Source: Natrinema sp031626495
GTDB lineage: Archaea; Halobacteriota; Halobacteria; Halobacteriales; Natrialbaceae
Direction of reading: 5' to 3'
DNA: 64,000 nt
NCBI RefSeq assembly: GCF_031626495.1
Contig: NZ_JAMQOJ010000003.1
Coordinates: forward strand, 372,001 to 436,000
Below are positions 16,115-25,849 of this stretch, piece by piece. A program made the position numbers and the translations under genes. The stretch's first letter is position 1. Each line of letters begins with the position of its first letter. The notes beneath the pieces are model-generated. The model was not told where the DNA came from and did no database searches. It saw only the letters and a list, made by a program, of their open reading frames with translations.

Positions 16115-17332
16115 TCACGGGGAGACGGTGACGGCGTCCGTCGACGGCGTGTACATGTGGTCGTCGAAGTATTCCCAATCGTCGAAGCCCGTGAGGCCGC
16201 TCGAGGAGAAGCCGTAGTATTCCGGCGGCGCGTTGTAGTTCATCACGCTTCGGTACCGCCAGAAGCCGTACTGCTCGGAGTCGATCCCTTCGAAGTCGCT
16301 GTCGAACAGACCGAGGGAGTGGCCGAGTTCGTGCATCGCGGTCGATCCCATCTCGTCTGGATCTGACTGCGGTTCGATCATCATCGTTCCGCGCCTGGCC
16401 TTGCCGATGACGTTCGTCGTTCCCGAGTCGCCGCCGACGTTCGCGACGATGGCGAGATAGTGATACCCCTGGCGCGCTCGATCGAAGTGCTTGACCCGGT
16501 AGCCGTTCAAATCGTTCATGCTGGTCGACGGCTCCCAGGGGATCGTCTCGTCGTAGACGAAGTGCAGCGAGATACCGGTCGACCCGTCGGGATTCTCGAG
16601 CGGCGCGTCGTCGAACTCGGCGGCGATCCGCTCGGTCTGGGTCCGACCGAGTTCCGTCCCCTCCATGGCATCGATTTCGACGTAGATATCGGTCCGAAGC
16701 GGGTCGGCGTCGGGAAAGAGGTCCCGACGATGGATCTCTGCGCCGTCGGAGAGACCGTCGTCGTCTGTGTCGGCGACCAGCGGGTCGGTGTCGTATTCGG
16801 TCGCTTCGGCACTGTCGTTCAGTCCGTCGCCGTCCGTATCCGCATCCGTCGGGTCCGTGTCGTACGTCTCGAGTTCGTCCCCGTCGGTCAGTTCGTCGTC
16901 GTCCGAATCCGTCGTGAGCGGGTTCGTCCCGTACTCCTCGACTTCGGCGCTGTCGGTGAGTCCGTCACCGTCGGTGTCCTCGAGTTCGGGATCGGTTTCG
17001 TGGGTCGTGATCTCTTCGCCGTCGTCGAGGCCGTCGTCGTCCGTATCCGCGTCGGTCGGGTCCGTGTCGTGACGAGAGAATTCTGCGCCGTCATCGAGGC
17101 CGTCGCCGTCCGTGTCGGCGACCGTGGGATCGGTCCCTCGCTGCTTCTCCTCGCCGTCGTCGAGGCCATCACCGTCGGTATCGCTCGCGAAGACGGCGGT
17201 TCCGTCGCGGAGTTCGCGCACCGGCGTCACTCCGTCAGAGTCCGGGTCGACGACCGCCGTTCCGCTGACGAGTCCGGCCGTGAGGAGGCCGATCGCGAGA
17301 ACGGAAATGCCAACCGACCGCGAAGACAGCAT
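16115..17332 (-). CDS. Secreted zinc metalloprotease with thrombospondin type-3 calcium repeats
   Basis: 405 residues. It begins with an N-terminal hydrophobic signal (about 7-26). Residues about 50-195 are six or seven TSP3-type repeats of the form DTDGDGLDDGEE with a spacer of about 12, each offering a calcium site. Residues about 205-405 form a protease domain: HELGHSLGLFD at about 335-345 matches HExxHxxGxxD, the zinc motif of metzincin-like enzymes, and a later SVMNY is a plausible Met-turn. It is exported, probably to the cell surface, and stabilised by calcium. The substrate is unknown. The repeats make this gene prone to expansion or contraction. Confidence 0.88.
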   Translation of the reverse strand: MLSSRSVGISVLAIGLLTAGLVSGTAVVDPDSDGVTPVRELRDGTAVFASDTDGDGLDDGEEKQRGTDPTVADTDGDGLDDGAEFSRHDTDPTDADTDDDGLDDGEEITTHETDPELEDTDGDGLTDSAEVEEYGTNPLTTDSDDDELTDGDELETYDTDPTDADTDGDGLNDSAEATEYDTDPLVADTDDDGLSDGAEIHRRDLFPDADPLRTDIYVEIDAMEGTELGRTQTERIAAEFDDAPLENPDGSTGISLHFVYDETIPWEPSTSMNDLNGYRVKHFDRARQGYHYLAIVANVGGDSGTTNVIGKARRGTMMIEPQSDPDEMGSTAMHELGHSLGLFDSDFEGIDSEQYGFWRYRSVMNYNAPPEYYGFSSSGLTGFDDWEYFDDHMYTPSTDAVTVSP

Positions 17333-17508
17333 TTCGTGAACGTCACGAACGAGAGAGTAATTAGATTACGGGTGTTGTACGCCGTCAGTGAAGTGTGGCG
17401 ACCGATGCAACCCGCGGAACGACCGCCCGAGTGGGCCGGGTCGTCCCGCGATTCACTTTCACCACGCTGTCCAAACCCTCTTACACGCCGGCCCCGGAGA
17501 CGAGGGTA

Positions 17509-20289
17509 ATGGACGGGAACGAGCGCCTCGAGTTGCCGGTTTCCGACGACTCCCTCCCCTTCGATTCCGACGCCGCGACGATCGAAGACGCCGACGTGTT
17601 CGGTCGCCTCGAGCCCGCGGTTCAGGAGTGGTGGCTCGAGGAGTTCGGTGAGTTCGTCCCCGAGAACGAGGGCTTCTTTACGCCGCCACAGCGGGGCGCG
17701 ATTCCGAAGATCCACGAGGGAACGAACACGCTGATCTGTGCGCCGACCGGTAGCGGCAAGACGCTGGCAAGTTTCACTTCGATAATAAATTATTTGTATA
17801 ACGAAAGTCGCGAGAGCGAGGAAGGACTCGAGAACTCCGTCTACTGCCTCTACGTCTCGCCACTGAAATCCCTCGCCAACGACATCCACCGCAACCTCGA
17901 GGTGCCCCTCGAGGGCATCGAGGAGATCGTCGCGGAGCGCGACGGCGAGGAGTCGATGGGCGAGATCCGCCACGCCATCCGCCACGGCGACACCGACTCG
18001 AGCGCGCGTCAGAAGATGCTCGAGGAGACGCCCCACATCCTGAACACGACTCCCGAAACGCTCGCGATCCTGCTCAACTCGCCGAAGTTCCGCGAGAAAC
18101 TTCGAACCGTCGAGTACGTCATCGTCGACGAGATCCACTCGCTGGCGGCGGGCAAGCGCGGCACCCATCTCGCAGTGAGTATAGAACGGCTCGAGGCGAT
18201 GGCCGAGGGCAACATCACCAGGATCGGCTGTTCGGCGACGATCGAGCCGCTGTCTCGCGTCGCGGAGTTCCTCGTGGGCTGTGACACTCCCGGCGGCGAG
18301 CCACGCGATTACGAGATCGTCGACGCCCGGTTCGCCCGCGAGTTCGATCTGCAACTCGAGTGTCCGACCGACGATCTGATCAATACGCCCCGGGAGATCG
18401 TCCAGGACCGATTCTATCGAATCCTCCACGAGCACATCCAGGACCATACGAACACGATCGTGTTTACGAACACGCGTTCGGGCGCGGAGCGGGTCCTCCA
18501 CAATCTCCGGGACGGGTTCGACGCCTACGACGAGGACAACTCCGGCTGCCACCACGGTAGCCTCTCGAAGGAGGTCCGTCAGGACATCGAGAGCCGGCTG
18601 AAAGACGGCGACATCGACGTTGTCACCTCCTCGACGAGCCTCGAGCTGGGGATCGACATGCCCCACGTCGATCTGGTCGTGCAGGTCGGCTCCCCCAAGT
18701 CCGTCGCGGCCCTGCTCCAGCGGGTCGGCCGGGCGGGCCACCGCGTCGGCCAGACCGTGACCGGCCGGGTGATCGCACTCGATCGGGACGAACTCCTCGA
18801 GTGTGCGGTCATGCTCAAGAAGGCCCAGGAGGGATTCGTCGATTCGGTGTCGATCCCGGAGAACGCCCAGGACGTCGCCGCCCAACACGTCTACGGGATG
18901 GCGATCGCCGAGATCCGCCCCGAGACCGAACTGAAGGGAATTCTGCGTCGCGCGTACCCGTACCGGAACTACTCGGAAGACGAGTACGAGTCGCTCATGC
19001 GGTATCTCACCGCCGAGTACGCCGGTCTCGAGGAGAAGAACGTCTACGCGAAGGTCTGGCGCGACGAGAACGACCCGCCCGACGGCGAACATCACTACGA
19101 GGAGTACCCCGTCGGCGAGCGGCTGATCGGTAAGCGCGGCCGGCTCGCGCGGGTCATCTACATGACCAACATCGGAACGATCCCCGACTCGTTTACCTGC
19201 GACGTGAAAACGCGTGCGAGCGACGAGTGGGTCGGCCAGTTGGACGAGCAGTACCTCGATACGCTCGAGAAAGGCGACGTGTTCGTTCTCGGCGGCGACC
19301 ACTTCGAGTACCGCTACCGGCGGGGCTCGAAGGTCTACGTGGATCGCACGAGCGCGCGCCCGACCGTCCCCTCGTGGTACTCAGAGCGACTGCCGCTCTC
19401 CTACGATCTGGGCTGTGAAATTCTCGACTTCCAGGGCGAACTCGTAGAGCGCTACGAGGCCGGCGGCCCGCCGCGGGTCCGCGCGTGGCTCCGGGAGTTC
19501 CCGCTGGACGACGACAGCGTCCGCGCTATCGCGCGCCTGTTCGACCACCAGTGTCAGTACGCCGGCCTCGAGAGCGTCAGCACGCCCGACCGGCTCGCCA
19601 TCGAAGTCGTCCGCGACCGCGAGGAGTACGAGCGCCACTACTACGTCCACTCGAACTACGGCCGGAAGGTCAACGACGGACTCTCCCGTCTGCTCGCCTA
19701 CCGCTGCGCCCAGGCGGCGACCGCGAACGTCCGCGTGGCGGTCGCGGACAACGGCTTCGTCCTCTCGATGCCGCTCAATCGGAAAGTCGACATCGAGGGC
19801 GTCATCGCCGATCTCGAGTCCGACGCCGTCCGCGACGACCTCCGGGCCTCTCTCTCGGGAACTGATCTGCTCCAGCGCTACTTCCGGATCAACGCGACCC
19901 GGTCGCTGATGATCCTCAAACGCTACAAGGGCTACGAGAAGTCCGCGAGCGAACAGCAGGTCTCCAGCGAGATGCTACTCGGCTTCGCGGAGGACTTGGA
20001 GGGGTTCGCGGTCATCGAGGAAACCTATCGCGAGATCCTCGAGGACAAACTGAACGTCGAGGAGATCGAGGACATCGTCGGCGCGCTCGACGCGGGCGAC
20101 CTCGCGGTATCCCGGCGGCTGCTCGACTCGCCGACGCCGCGGGCGTTCGGCCTCGCGACGCTGTCGGCCAGCGACGTCGTCCTCGCCGAGGACGAGAGCG
20201 CCGCCCTGCAGGCGTTTCACGAGCACGTGCTCGAGGAGATCGGCGAGGAGTCGATGGCCGGACTGACCGCGGGCTCCGAGGACGAATAG
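17509..20289 (+). CDS. lhr: Lhr-type superfamily 2 DNA/RNA helicase
   Basis: 926 residues from ATG 17509; the frame is open to 17395 but that part has weak coding character. Motif I APTGSGKT is at about 78-85, Ia is YVSPLKSLAND, II is VDEIH near 206, III is CSATIEP, IV is FTNTRSGAERV, and V-VI are TSSTSLELGIDMPHVD and QRVGRAGHR. The winged-helix and C-terminal Lhr-core modules follow (about 440-900), as in archaeal Lhr1/Lhr2. Archaeal Lhr proteins act in DNA repair and possibly RNA handling. Which of the two archaeal clades this belongs to would need a tree. It stands alone, with no operon partner. Confidence 0.9.
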   Translation: MDGNERLELPVSDDSLPFDSDAATIEDADVFGRLEPAVQEWWLEEFGEFVPENEGFFTPPQRGAIPKIHEGTNTLICAPTGSGKTLASFTSIINYLYNESRESEEGLENSVYCLYVSPLKSLANDIHRNLEVPLEGIEEIVAERDGEESMGEIRHAIRHGDTDSSARQKMLEETPHILNTTPETLAILLNSPKFREKLRTVEYVIVDEIHSLAAGKRGTHLAVSIERLEAMAEGNITRIGCSATIEPLSRVAEFLVGCDTPGGEPRDYEIVDARFAREFDLQLECPTDDLINTPREIVQDRFYRILHEHIQDHTNTIVFTNTRSGAERVLHNLRDGFDAYDEDNSGCHHGSLSKEVRQDIESRLKDGDIDVVTSSTSLELGIDMPHVDLVVQVGSPKSVAALLQRVGRAGHRVGQTVTGRVIALDRDELLECAVMLKKAQEGFVDSVSIPENAQDVAAQHVYGMAIAEIRPETELKGILRRAYPYRNYSEDEYESLMRYLTAEYAGLEEKNVYAKVWRDENDPPDGEHHYEEYPVGERLIGKRGRLARVIYMTNIGTIPDSFTCDVKTRASDEWVGQLDEQYLDTLEKGDVFVLGGDHFEYRYRRGSKVYVDRTSARPTVPSWYSERLPLSYDLGCEILDFQGELVERYEAGGPPRVRAWLREFPLDDDSVRAIARLFDHQCQYAGLESVSTPDRLAIEVVRDREEYERHYYVHSNYGRKVNDGLSRLLAYRCAQAATANVRVAVADNGFVLSMPLNRKVDIEGVIADLESDAVRDDLRASLSGTDLLQRYFRINATRSLMILKRYKGYEKSASEQQVSSEMLLGFAEDLEGFAVIEETYREILEDKLNVEEIEDIVGALDAGDLAVSRRLLDSPTPRAFGLATLSASDVVLAEDESAALQAFHEHVLEEIGEESMAGLTAGSEDE

Positions 20290-20552
20290 CGACGGACCAG
20301 CCGTCCGCGGCTCCGCCGTGCCGACTCCGTGGCCCGCTGCAACCGCTCCCGCCGGCCGTCGATTCGGTCGCGCTCGCGGTTAACAGCGGTAGGGCTCTCC
20401 CAAACTGACTTTATGTTGGAAACTGAAGTGGCGCTATGTCACCGATGACGGTGCGCGAGACAGTTATACGGAAGAGCCGCGATCGCTGGGATGACGGGCT
20501 CGACGGAGCGACGAGTCGATCGACGACCGTCCGACCGACGGAGGGGATATAG

Positions 20553-21407
20553 ATGGTCGATCACGAGACCTGGAGCGACGCGCAGTCGTCGGCGACCGTC
20601 TCGGTCGACGGCCACGACCTCGAGGTCGCCTATCACGAGGACGGCCCCGAGGAGAGCGGCGACCCGCCGGTCGTCTTCGTCCACGGCATTCCGACCTGGT
20701 CGTTCCTCTGGCGCGATATCGTCGCCGAGGTCGCCGAGGACCGCCGGACCATCGCGCCCGATATGGTCGGCTACGGCAACTCCGCGATGTCCGACGACTT
20801 CGACCGCTCGATCCGCGCTCAGGAGGCGATGCTCGAGTCCCTGCTCGAAGCGCTCGATGTCGATCGGATCGCACTGGTCGCCCACGATATCGGCGGCGGC
20901 GTCGCGCTGCGATTCGCCGCGCACAACCCCGAAACGGTCGATCAACTCGTCCTCTCGAACGCCGTCTGTTACGACTCGTGGCCGGTCGAGTTCGTCTCGA
21001 ACCTGGGGCTGCCCTCGACCGCCGAACTGGATCGCGGGGAGCTCGAGGGACGCCTCGACGGGGCGTTCGTCGAGGGGGCCTACGGCGAGGCCGATCCAGA
21101 GTTCGTCGACGGGATGAAAGCGCCGTGGCTGACCGACGAGGGCCACGTCTCGCTGGTTCGCAACGCCGTCGCGACGAACACGAACCACACGACCGAGATC
21201 GACTACGGCGCGATCACCGCCGAGACGCTGCTACTGTGGGGCGAAGACGACGTCATGCAGCCGTACGCCTACGCCGAACGGTTGGCCGACGATCTCGCGG
21301 ACGCCGAACTCGCCCCGCTGTCGGACGCCTACCACTGGGTTCCGGAGGATCGATCGGACGCCTACGCCGAACGCCTTCGCGAGTTCCTCTCGGACGGGGG
21401 GCAGTAG
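20553..21407 (+). CDS. Alpha/beta hydrolase, haloalkane-dehalogenase/epoxide-hydrolase type
   Basis: 284 residues. Oxyanion motif is HGIPTWSFLW. The nucleophile elbow AHDIGGG has Asp where lipases have Ser, as in haloalkane dehalogenases and epoxide hydrolases. The acid is in LLWGEDDVMQP, and the catalytic His is in YHWVPED. Trp in the HGxPTW motif is also a dehalogenase feature. It could cleave halogenated or epoxide compounds, but many such archaeal proteins are untested. It precedes a winged-helix gene by 21 bp. Confidence 0.82.
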   Translation: MVDHETWSDAQSSATVSVDGHDLEVAYHEDGPEESGDPPVVFVHGIPTWSFLWRDIVAEVAEDRRTIAPDMVGYGNSAMSDDFDRSIRAQEAMLESLLEALDVDRIALVAHDIGGGVALRFAAHNPETVDQLVLSNAVCYDSWPVEFVSNLGLPSTAELDRGELEGRLDGAFVEGAYGEADPEFVDGMKAPWLTDEGHVSLVRNAVATNTNHTTEIDYGAITAETLLLWGEDDVMQPYAYAERLADDLADAELAPLSDAYHWVPEDRSDAYAERLREFLSDGGQ

Positions 21408-21428
21408 TACACATGGTATCTCGATAGC

Positions 21429-21953
21429 ATGAGCGGGAACCCACCGAACTGGGAGTTCAAGGACCGCGACATCGCGATCCTCTGTGAACTCTCGAACGAT
21501 CCACAGCTGTCGTCGCGGGAACTGACGCAGGTCCTCGAGGCGGAGTACGATATCGACGTCTCCCACGTCACCGTCAGCGAGTCGATCCGCCGGATGCGCG
21601 ACGAGGGCGTCTTCCGCGAGGCGATCATTCCGAACGAGGAGTACTACATCTTCGCGCTGTTCGAGTTCAAGTTCAACGCCGAGCACTTCGCGGAGAACTG
21701 GCGCGACGCGATGGAGTACATCAGAGGGGACAAACACACCCTCTTTTTCTTCCTCTCGGACGGCGAGTACCAGTGGAAAACGGTCATGATGTTCCGCGAC
21801 CGCCAGGAAGTCTCGCAGTGGATTCACGACTGCTACACGGAGCACGGCAGCGTCATCGCGAACATCCGCAACTCCGCGATCCACAACGTCCTCAAGTTCC
21901 AGACCGACCCGCGGATCTACGAGGATCTGGGAACGGACCGCAACGAGCGGTAG
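21429..21953 (+). CDS. Winged-helix transcriptional regulator (Lrp/AsnC-like head)
   Basis: 174 residues. The N-terminal about 65 residues form an HTH: KDRDIAILCELSNDPQLSSRELTQVLE, then HVTVSESIRRMRDEGVF. The remaining about 100 residues are aromatic-rich (YYIFALFEFKFNAEHF, LFFFLSDGEYQWKTVMMF) and look like a sensor or dimer domain with an alpha/beta ferredoxin-like fold. The conserved cluster around it (hydrolase upstream, fatty-acid genes downstream on the other strand) suggests control of organic acid use, by inference only. Confidence 0.8.
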   Translation: MSGNPPNWEFKDRDIAILCELSNDPQLSSRELTQVLEAEYDIDVSHVTVSESIRRMRDEGVFREAIIPNEEYYIFALFEFKFNAEHFAENWRDAMEYIRGDKHTLFFFLSDGEYQWKTVMMFRDRQEVSQWIHDCYTEHGSVIANIRNSAIHNVLKFQTDPRIYEDLGTDRNER

Positions 21954-21966
21954 CGCCGCTCGGCGG

Positions 21967-22422
21967 CTACTCGTCGCCGAGTCCGTCGCGGAACAGCCGG
22001 TAGGTGGTCCGGCCGACGGCGGCCTCGCCGTTTGCACCCTCGACGGTCACGTCGGTGACGCCGGTCGACCCGCCGACGCGAAGCACTTCGGCTTCGGCCC
22101 GCAGGTCGCCCGTCGCCGGCCGCAGATACGAGACGTTGAGATCGGTCGTCGTCAGGAACGATTCCGACGGGTTCTCGAGCGTGCTTCGGAGTGCGAACGC
22201 GCTCGAGGTGTCGATCAGCGTCGCGACGATACCGCCGTGGACCGGATTCGGGCCCTCGGTTCCGGTCGGGTTCTCGAAGTCCTCGTTTCGCTCGATGGCG
22301 AGGACTGCGCGTCCGTCCTCGAGGTGGTCGACCTCGATGTCGAGCCAGGACAGGTAGCCGTGACTCTCGACGAACGACGCCCATTCGGGCCACGCCGACG
22401 GCTCGTCCGGTCCGCCGGTCAT
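21967..22422 (-). CDS. Hotdog-fold acyl-CoA thioesterase (PaaI-like)
   Basis: 151 residues. The hotdog signature is VHGGIVATLIDTSSAFA (about 61-77), where the Asp is the likely catalytic residue, and TTTDLNVSYLRPATGDL forms the following strands. It hydrolyses acyl-CoA thioesters. It begins one base after the end of the 3-hydroxyacyl-CoA dehydrogenase fusion on the same strand, so they form an operon in which the thioesterase may rescue stalled CoA intermediates. Confidence 0.85.
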   Translation of the reverse strand: MTGGPDEPSAWPEWASFVESHGYLSWLDIEVDHLEDGRAVLAIERNEDFENPTGTEGPNPVHGGIVATLIDTSSAFALRSTLENPSESFLTTTDLNVSYLRPATGDLRAEAEVLRVGGSTGVTDVTVEGANGEAAVGRTTYRLFRDGLGDE

Positions 22423-22423
22423 C

Positions 22424-24376
22424 TCACTTGCCCTCGAACTCGGGCTCGCGGTCCTCGGCGAACGCGGCGGTCCCCTCGAGGACGTCTTCCGTGCTCGTCA
22501 GGAGCCCGAAGCCCTGGCTCTCCATCGCGATCGCAGCTTCGATGCTCGCGTCCTCGCCTTCGTTCATGACCTTCTTGGCGATCTTGAGGGCGATCGGCGG
22601 GCCGCCGGCGAGGTCGGAGACGAACTCATCGACGGTGTCGTCGAACTCGTCGCGTTCGACCGAGCGGTTGATGAGGCCCCACTCCTCGGCACGGTCGGCA
22701 TCGATGTGGTTGCCCCGGAAGACCAGTTCCTTCGCGCGGGTCTCGCCGAGGACGCGAGTGAGCCGCTGGGTGCCGCCGCCGCCGGGGATCAGGCCGAGGT
22801 TGATCTCGGGCGCGCCGAAGGACGAACGCTCGGTCGCGACGCGCAAGTCACAGGCCAGCGCGAGCTCCAAGCCGCCGCCGAGACAGAAGCCGTCGATCTT
22901 CGCGAGGACGGGGCGCTCGAAGTCGTTGACCGTCTCGAAGGCGGGCGTCACGTCCATCAGGTCGGTCGGGTTCGCGTCGCTGAAGCCGGAGACGTCCGCA
23001 CCGGCACAGAACGCCTGGTCGCCCGCGCCTTCGATCGTCGCACACCGGACTTCGTCGGTGTCGACCGAGGAGAACAGCTCGTCGATCTCGTTTAGCAGGT
23101 CCTCCGAGAGCGCGTTCATCCGCGACGGGCGGTCGAGTTCGACGGAGAGAACGCCGTCCTCGAGCTCGTAGTTCAGGTCGTGGAAGGGGCCGAGTTCGTC
23201 GTCGCCGTAGTCGTAGAAGCCGGCGCCGGCTTCCTCCCCGGTCTTCCCCTCCTCGACGAGTTGCTCGAGGTACGGGTGGGGCTCGAAGCGGTCGGAGCCG
23301 GTCTCCTCGTAGAGCGTCTGGAGCTTCTCGAGGACAGTGTCGAGGCCGATCTTGTCGGCACGACGGCAGATGCCCTCGGGGAAACCGAGACCGAGCTGGA
23401 CGCCGGTGTCGACTTCCTCGGGTTTGGCGACGTCTTCGCCGACGAGGAAGGCCGCGCGGTTGATCATCCGGGCCTCGACGCGGAGCCAGTCGAAGTCGCC
23501 CGCGTCCTCGGGTTCGTAGTCGGCGCCGTCGCCGTCCTCGTAGTCGTAGAAGCCCTTGCCGGTTTTCTGGCCGAGATCGCCGGCTTCGACCTTCTCTTCC
23601 GTGATCGGCGGGATGGGGTCGCCGCCCTCCTTACGGACGTGGTAGCCGACGTCGATGCCGGTCAGGTCGCCGAGTTCGAACGGTCCCATCGGGTAGCCCC
23701 GCTCGTGGACCATCGTCGCGTCGGCCTCGCGGATCGTGGCCTCGTCGTTCGAGACCATCCAGGCGGGCTCGCCGCCGAACGGACCGACGATCGTGTTGAC
23801 GACGAAGCCGCGAACGTCCTTGCGGACGTAGATCGGCGTCTTGTCGATCGACTCGACCCACTCGTAGCCGGCCTCGGCGGCCTCGTCGCTGGTGTCCTGC
23901 CCATAGATGACCTCGACGAGGTCCATCTTCACCGGCGGGTTGAAGAAGTGCAGACCGAGAACGCGCTCGGGCGTGTCGACGACCTCCGCGATGTCCGTGA
24001 TCGGCAGGCTCGAGGTGTTGGTAGCCAGCAGTGTATCCTCGCTCGTGTACTCCTCTAAGTCGCTGAAGATGTCGTGTTTCAGGTCGAGTTCCTCGGGCGC
24101 GGCCTCGATGACGAGGTCGGCGTCGGCGACGGCCGCTTCGAGGTCCGTCGTCGTGTCGATCCGGTCGAGGACCTCCTCGGCGGAGTCGTCGAGCATCTCC
24201 TTTTCCTCGAGCTTCTCGACGCTCCACTTGATCGACTCGTAGCCGTCCTCGACGAACTCGTCTTTGATGTCCCGCATCGTGACGTCGTAGCCGGCCATGG
24301 CCGTTACTTCGGTGATCCCGTGTCCCATGTTCCCCGCGCCGAGAACCGCAACGCGGTCAATGCTTTCGAGTGACAT
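22424..24376 (-). CDS. 3-hydroxyacyl-CoA dehydrogenase / enoyl-CoA hydratase fusion
   Basis: 650 residues. An N-terminal NAD domain (AVLGAGNMGHGITEV, about 9-23; LLATNTSSLPITDIA; VLGLHFFNPPVKM) is followed by the dehydrogenase C-domains (to about 390), then a crotonase domain (about 400-650) with AFCAGADVSGF and LGGGLELALACDLRVA for the oxyanion hole, and GLIPGGGGTQRL. The order is the reverse of bacterial FadB, where the hydratase comes first; this is the usual archaeal layout. It catalyses two consecutive beta-oxidation steps, hydration of 2-enoyl-CoA and NAD-dependent oxidation. Confidence 0.93.
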   Translation of the reverse strand: MSLESIDRVAVLGAGNMGHGITEVTAMAGYDVTMRDIKDEFVEDGYESIKWSVEKLEEKEMLDDSAEEVLDRIDTTTDLEAAVADADLVIEAAPEELDLKHDIFSDLEEYTSEDTLLATNTSSLPITDIAEVVDTPERVLGLHFFNPPVKMDLVEVIYGQDTSDEAAEAGYEWVESIDKTPIYVRKDVRGFVVNTIVGPFGGEPAWMVSNDEATIREADATMVHERGYPMGPFELGDLTGIDVGYHVRKEGGDPIPPITEEKVEAGDLGQKTGKGFYDYEDGDGADYEPEDAGDFDWLRVEARMINRAAFLVGEDVAKPEEVDTGVQLGLGFPEGICRRADKIGLDTVLEKLQTLYEETGSDRFEPHPYLEQLVEEGKTGEEAGAGFYDYGDDELGPFHDLNYELEDGVLSVELDRPSRMNALSEDLLNEIDELFSSVDTDEVRCATIEGAGDQAFCAGADVSGFSDANPTDLMDVTPAFETVNDFERPVLAKIDGFCLGGGLELALACDLRVATERSSFGAPEINLGLIPGGGGTQRLTRVLGETRAKELVFRGNHIDADRAEEWGLINRSVERDEFDDTVDEFVSDLAGGPPIALKIAKKVMNEGEDASIEAAIAMESQGFGLLTSTEDVLEGTAAFAEDREPEFEGK

Positions 24377-24421
24377 GGACGAGTTGTCGGTCGGAAGCGT
24401 CTTAATACCACCGACACCGGC

Positions 24422-24433
24422 TTACCATTGTTA
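24422..24433. promoter_or_regulatory. TTACCATTGTTA element upstream of the hydroxyacyl-CoA dehydrogenase
   Basis: It lies 46-57 bp upstream of the ATG at 24376, just beyond a TATA-like GTATTAAG. The reverse complement occurs exactly at 27915-27926 before the SDR gene. It may be a site for a shared regulator. Confidence 0.4.
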
Positions 24434-24590
24434 AGAGTTCAATCGAACGGCTAAAAAACCGTGTCTGATTCGCGGTCTGTGAAAACTACTGTTCAGTTTC
24501 CGGGCGTTGTCCGGTTCCGGTCGGCGGCGGCCGTCGGATAGGTCGTCCGATAGCGATCCCAGCAAATCGCCTGCCCTGATGGGTCGATGC

Positions 24591-25652
24591 TCAGAGCGGC
24601 TCGTCGCCTTCGATGATCCGTTTGGCCCGCGCGGCGAGCGCCGGCACGCGCTCTTCCATCAGCGGGTACATCGGATCGTCGCTGTTGCCCTCGAGGTAGC
24701 GCCGGAAGAACATCTCGCCGAGGCCGGCCAGCTTGTAGACGGCGAGCGCGCGGTAGAACCGCTCGTGTTCGAACTCGAAGCCGGTCAGCTCCTCCCAGCG
24801 GTCGACCAGTTCGCGTCGGGTCGGGTACCCCTCGCGTTCCATGAACCGCGTGACGAGTTCCGGGAGCTCCGGATCGGGGTCTTTCGCGTCGCGCCAGTAC
24901 GACAGCATCCAACCCAGATCCGCGCGCGGGTCGCCGAGTGTGGCCATCTCCCAGTCGAAGACGCCGATGAGTTCCGGCGGCGTCCCCGGCCCGAACATGA
25001 CGTTGTCGAGCTTGTAGTCGCCGTGAACGAGCGTGTGCGGGTGCTCCTCGGGGACGTTGTCCCGGAGCCAGTCGCCGACCTCGTGGAGGTCGGGTACCTC
25101 CCGCTCGTCTTCGGTCACTTCGAACGCCCACGAGAGCTGTTTGCCCCAGCGGTCGACCTGCCGTTGCGTGTACCCCTCGGGACGGCCGAACTCGCCGAGT
25201 CCGATGGCCTCGTAGTCGAGGTCGTGAATCTTCGCCAGATTGTCGACGAGTTCCTCGCCGATCCGCTGTCGGTGTTCGGGCCGGGCGAACCGCTCCGGTT
25301 CGTCCTCCCGGAGCACGTCGCCCTCGAGCTGTTCCATCACGTAGAAGTCGCTCCCGATGACGTCGTGGTCCTCGCAGGCGAGCACCGGCGTCGGCACGGG
25401 GACGTCGGTGTCGGCCACTGCGTTCGTAACGCGGTACTCGCGTATGACGTCGTGGGCGGTGTCGGCGGTCTCTCCCGGCGGCGGCCGACGGATGACGAGT
25501 TCCCGGTCACCCCAGGTCACGAACAGCGTCTCGTTCGAGTGCCCCTCCTGATGGCGGGCGATGTCGTAGTCGTCGACCGATCCGAGGTGGTCCTCGAGAT
25601 ACGCCGCCAGCGCGTCCTCGTCGACGAGACGCTCGTAGTAGTTCTCGCTCAT
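24591..25652 (-). CDS. APH/ACAD10-like phosphotransferase
   Basis: 353 residues from ATG 25652; the frame continues 29 codons upstream but that part does not look coding. Aminoglycoside-phosphotransferase fold: GHSNETLFVTWGDRELVIRRPP for nucleotide binding, LVHGDYKLDNVMF (Brenner-type catalytic loop with Asp and Asn) and GVFDWEMATLGDPRADLGW (metal-binding DxD-like loop). ACAD10/11 relatives phosphorylate 4-hydroxyacyl-CoAs, and the beta-oxidation neighbours support that type of substrate here. It is not an antibiotic-resistance call. Confidence 0.83.
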   Translation of the reverse strand: MSENYYERLVDEDALAAYLEDHLGSVDDYDIARHQEGHSNETLFVTWGDRELVIRRPPPGETADTAHDVIREYRVTNAVADTDVPVPTPVLACEDHDVIGSDFYVMEQLEGDVLREDEPERFARPEHRQRIGEELVDNLAKIHDLDYEAIGLGEFGRPEGYTQRQVDRWGKQLSWAFEVTEDEREVPDLHEVGDWLRDNVPEEHPHTLVHGDYKLDNVMFGPGTPPELIGVFDWEMATLGDPRADLGWMLSYWRDAKDPDPELPELVTRFMEREGYPTRRELVDRWEELTGFEFEHERFYRALAVYKLAGLGEMFFRRYLEGNSDDPMYPLMEERVPALAARAKRIIEGDEPL

Positions 25653-25849
25653 GGCAGCCGTTCGCTGTTCTCGGCACGAGTGGCCGGTACGGTGTCGTCC
25701 GACTGATTTCGGTGCGTGTCTGTCATTGTCGTGTGCCAATATCTCCCCCCTTTACGAAAATAGTTACGCCGCTATACCTCTTTTACAATGTTTGCGAGAT
25801 GCAAGTTACCGTGCGGCACGGTCGTGGCCGGCTGGTCGACCGTCCGAGA

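Noticed and set aside
16767..17072. Ser/Val/Pro-rich plus-strand frame over the TSP3 repeats
   Set aside because: It is the antisense image of the Asp/Gly repeats; the real gene is on the minus strand.
17227..19302. Minus-strand frame of 691 codons opposite the Lhr helicase
   Set aside because: It lies over all helicase motifs and has shadow composition.
24591..25652. Aminoglycoside-resistance call for the APH-like gene
   Set aside because: Sequence and neighbours point to the ACAD10-like metabolic branch. Nothing suggests drug resistance.
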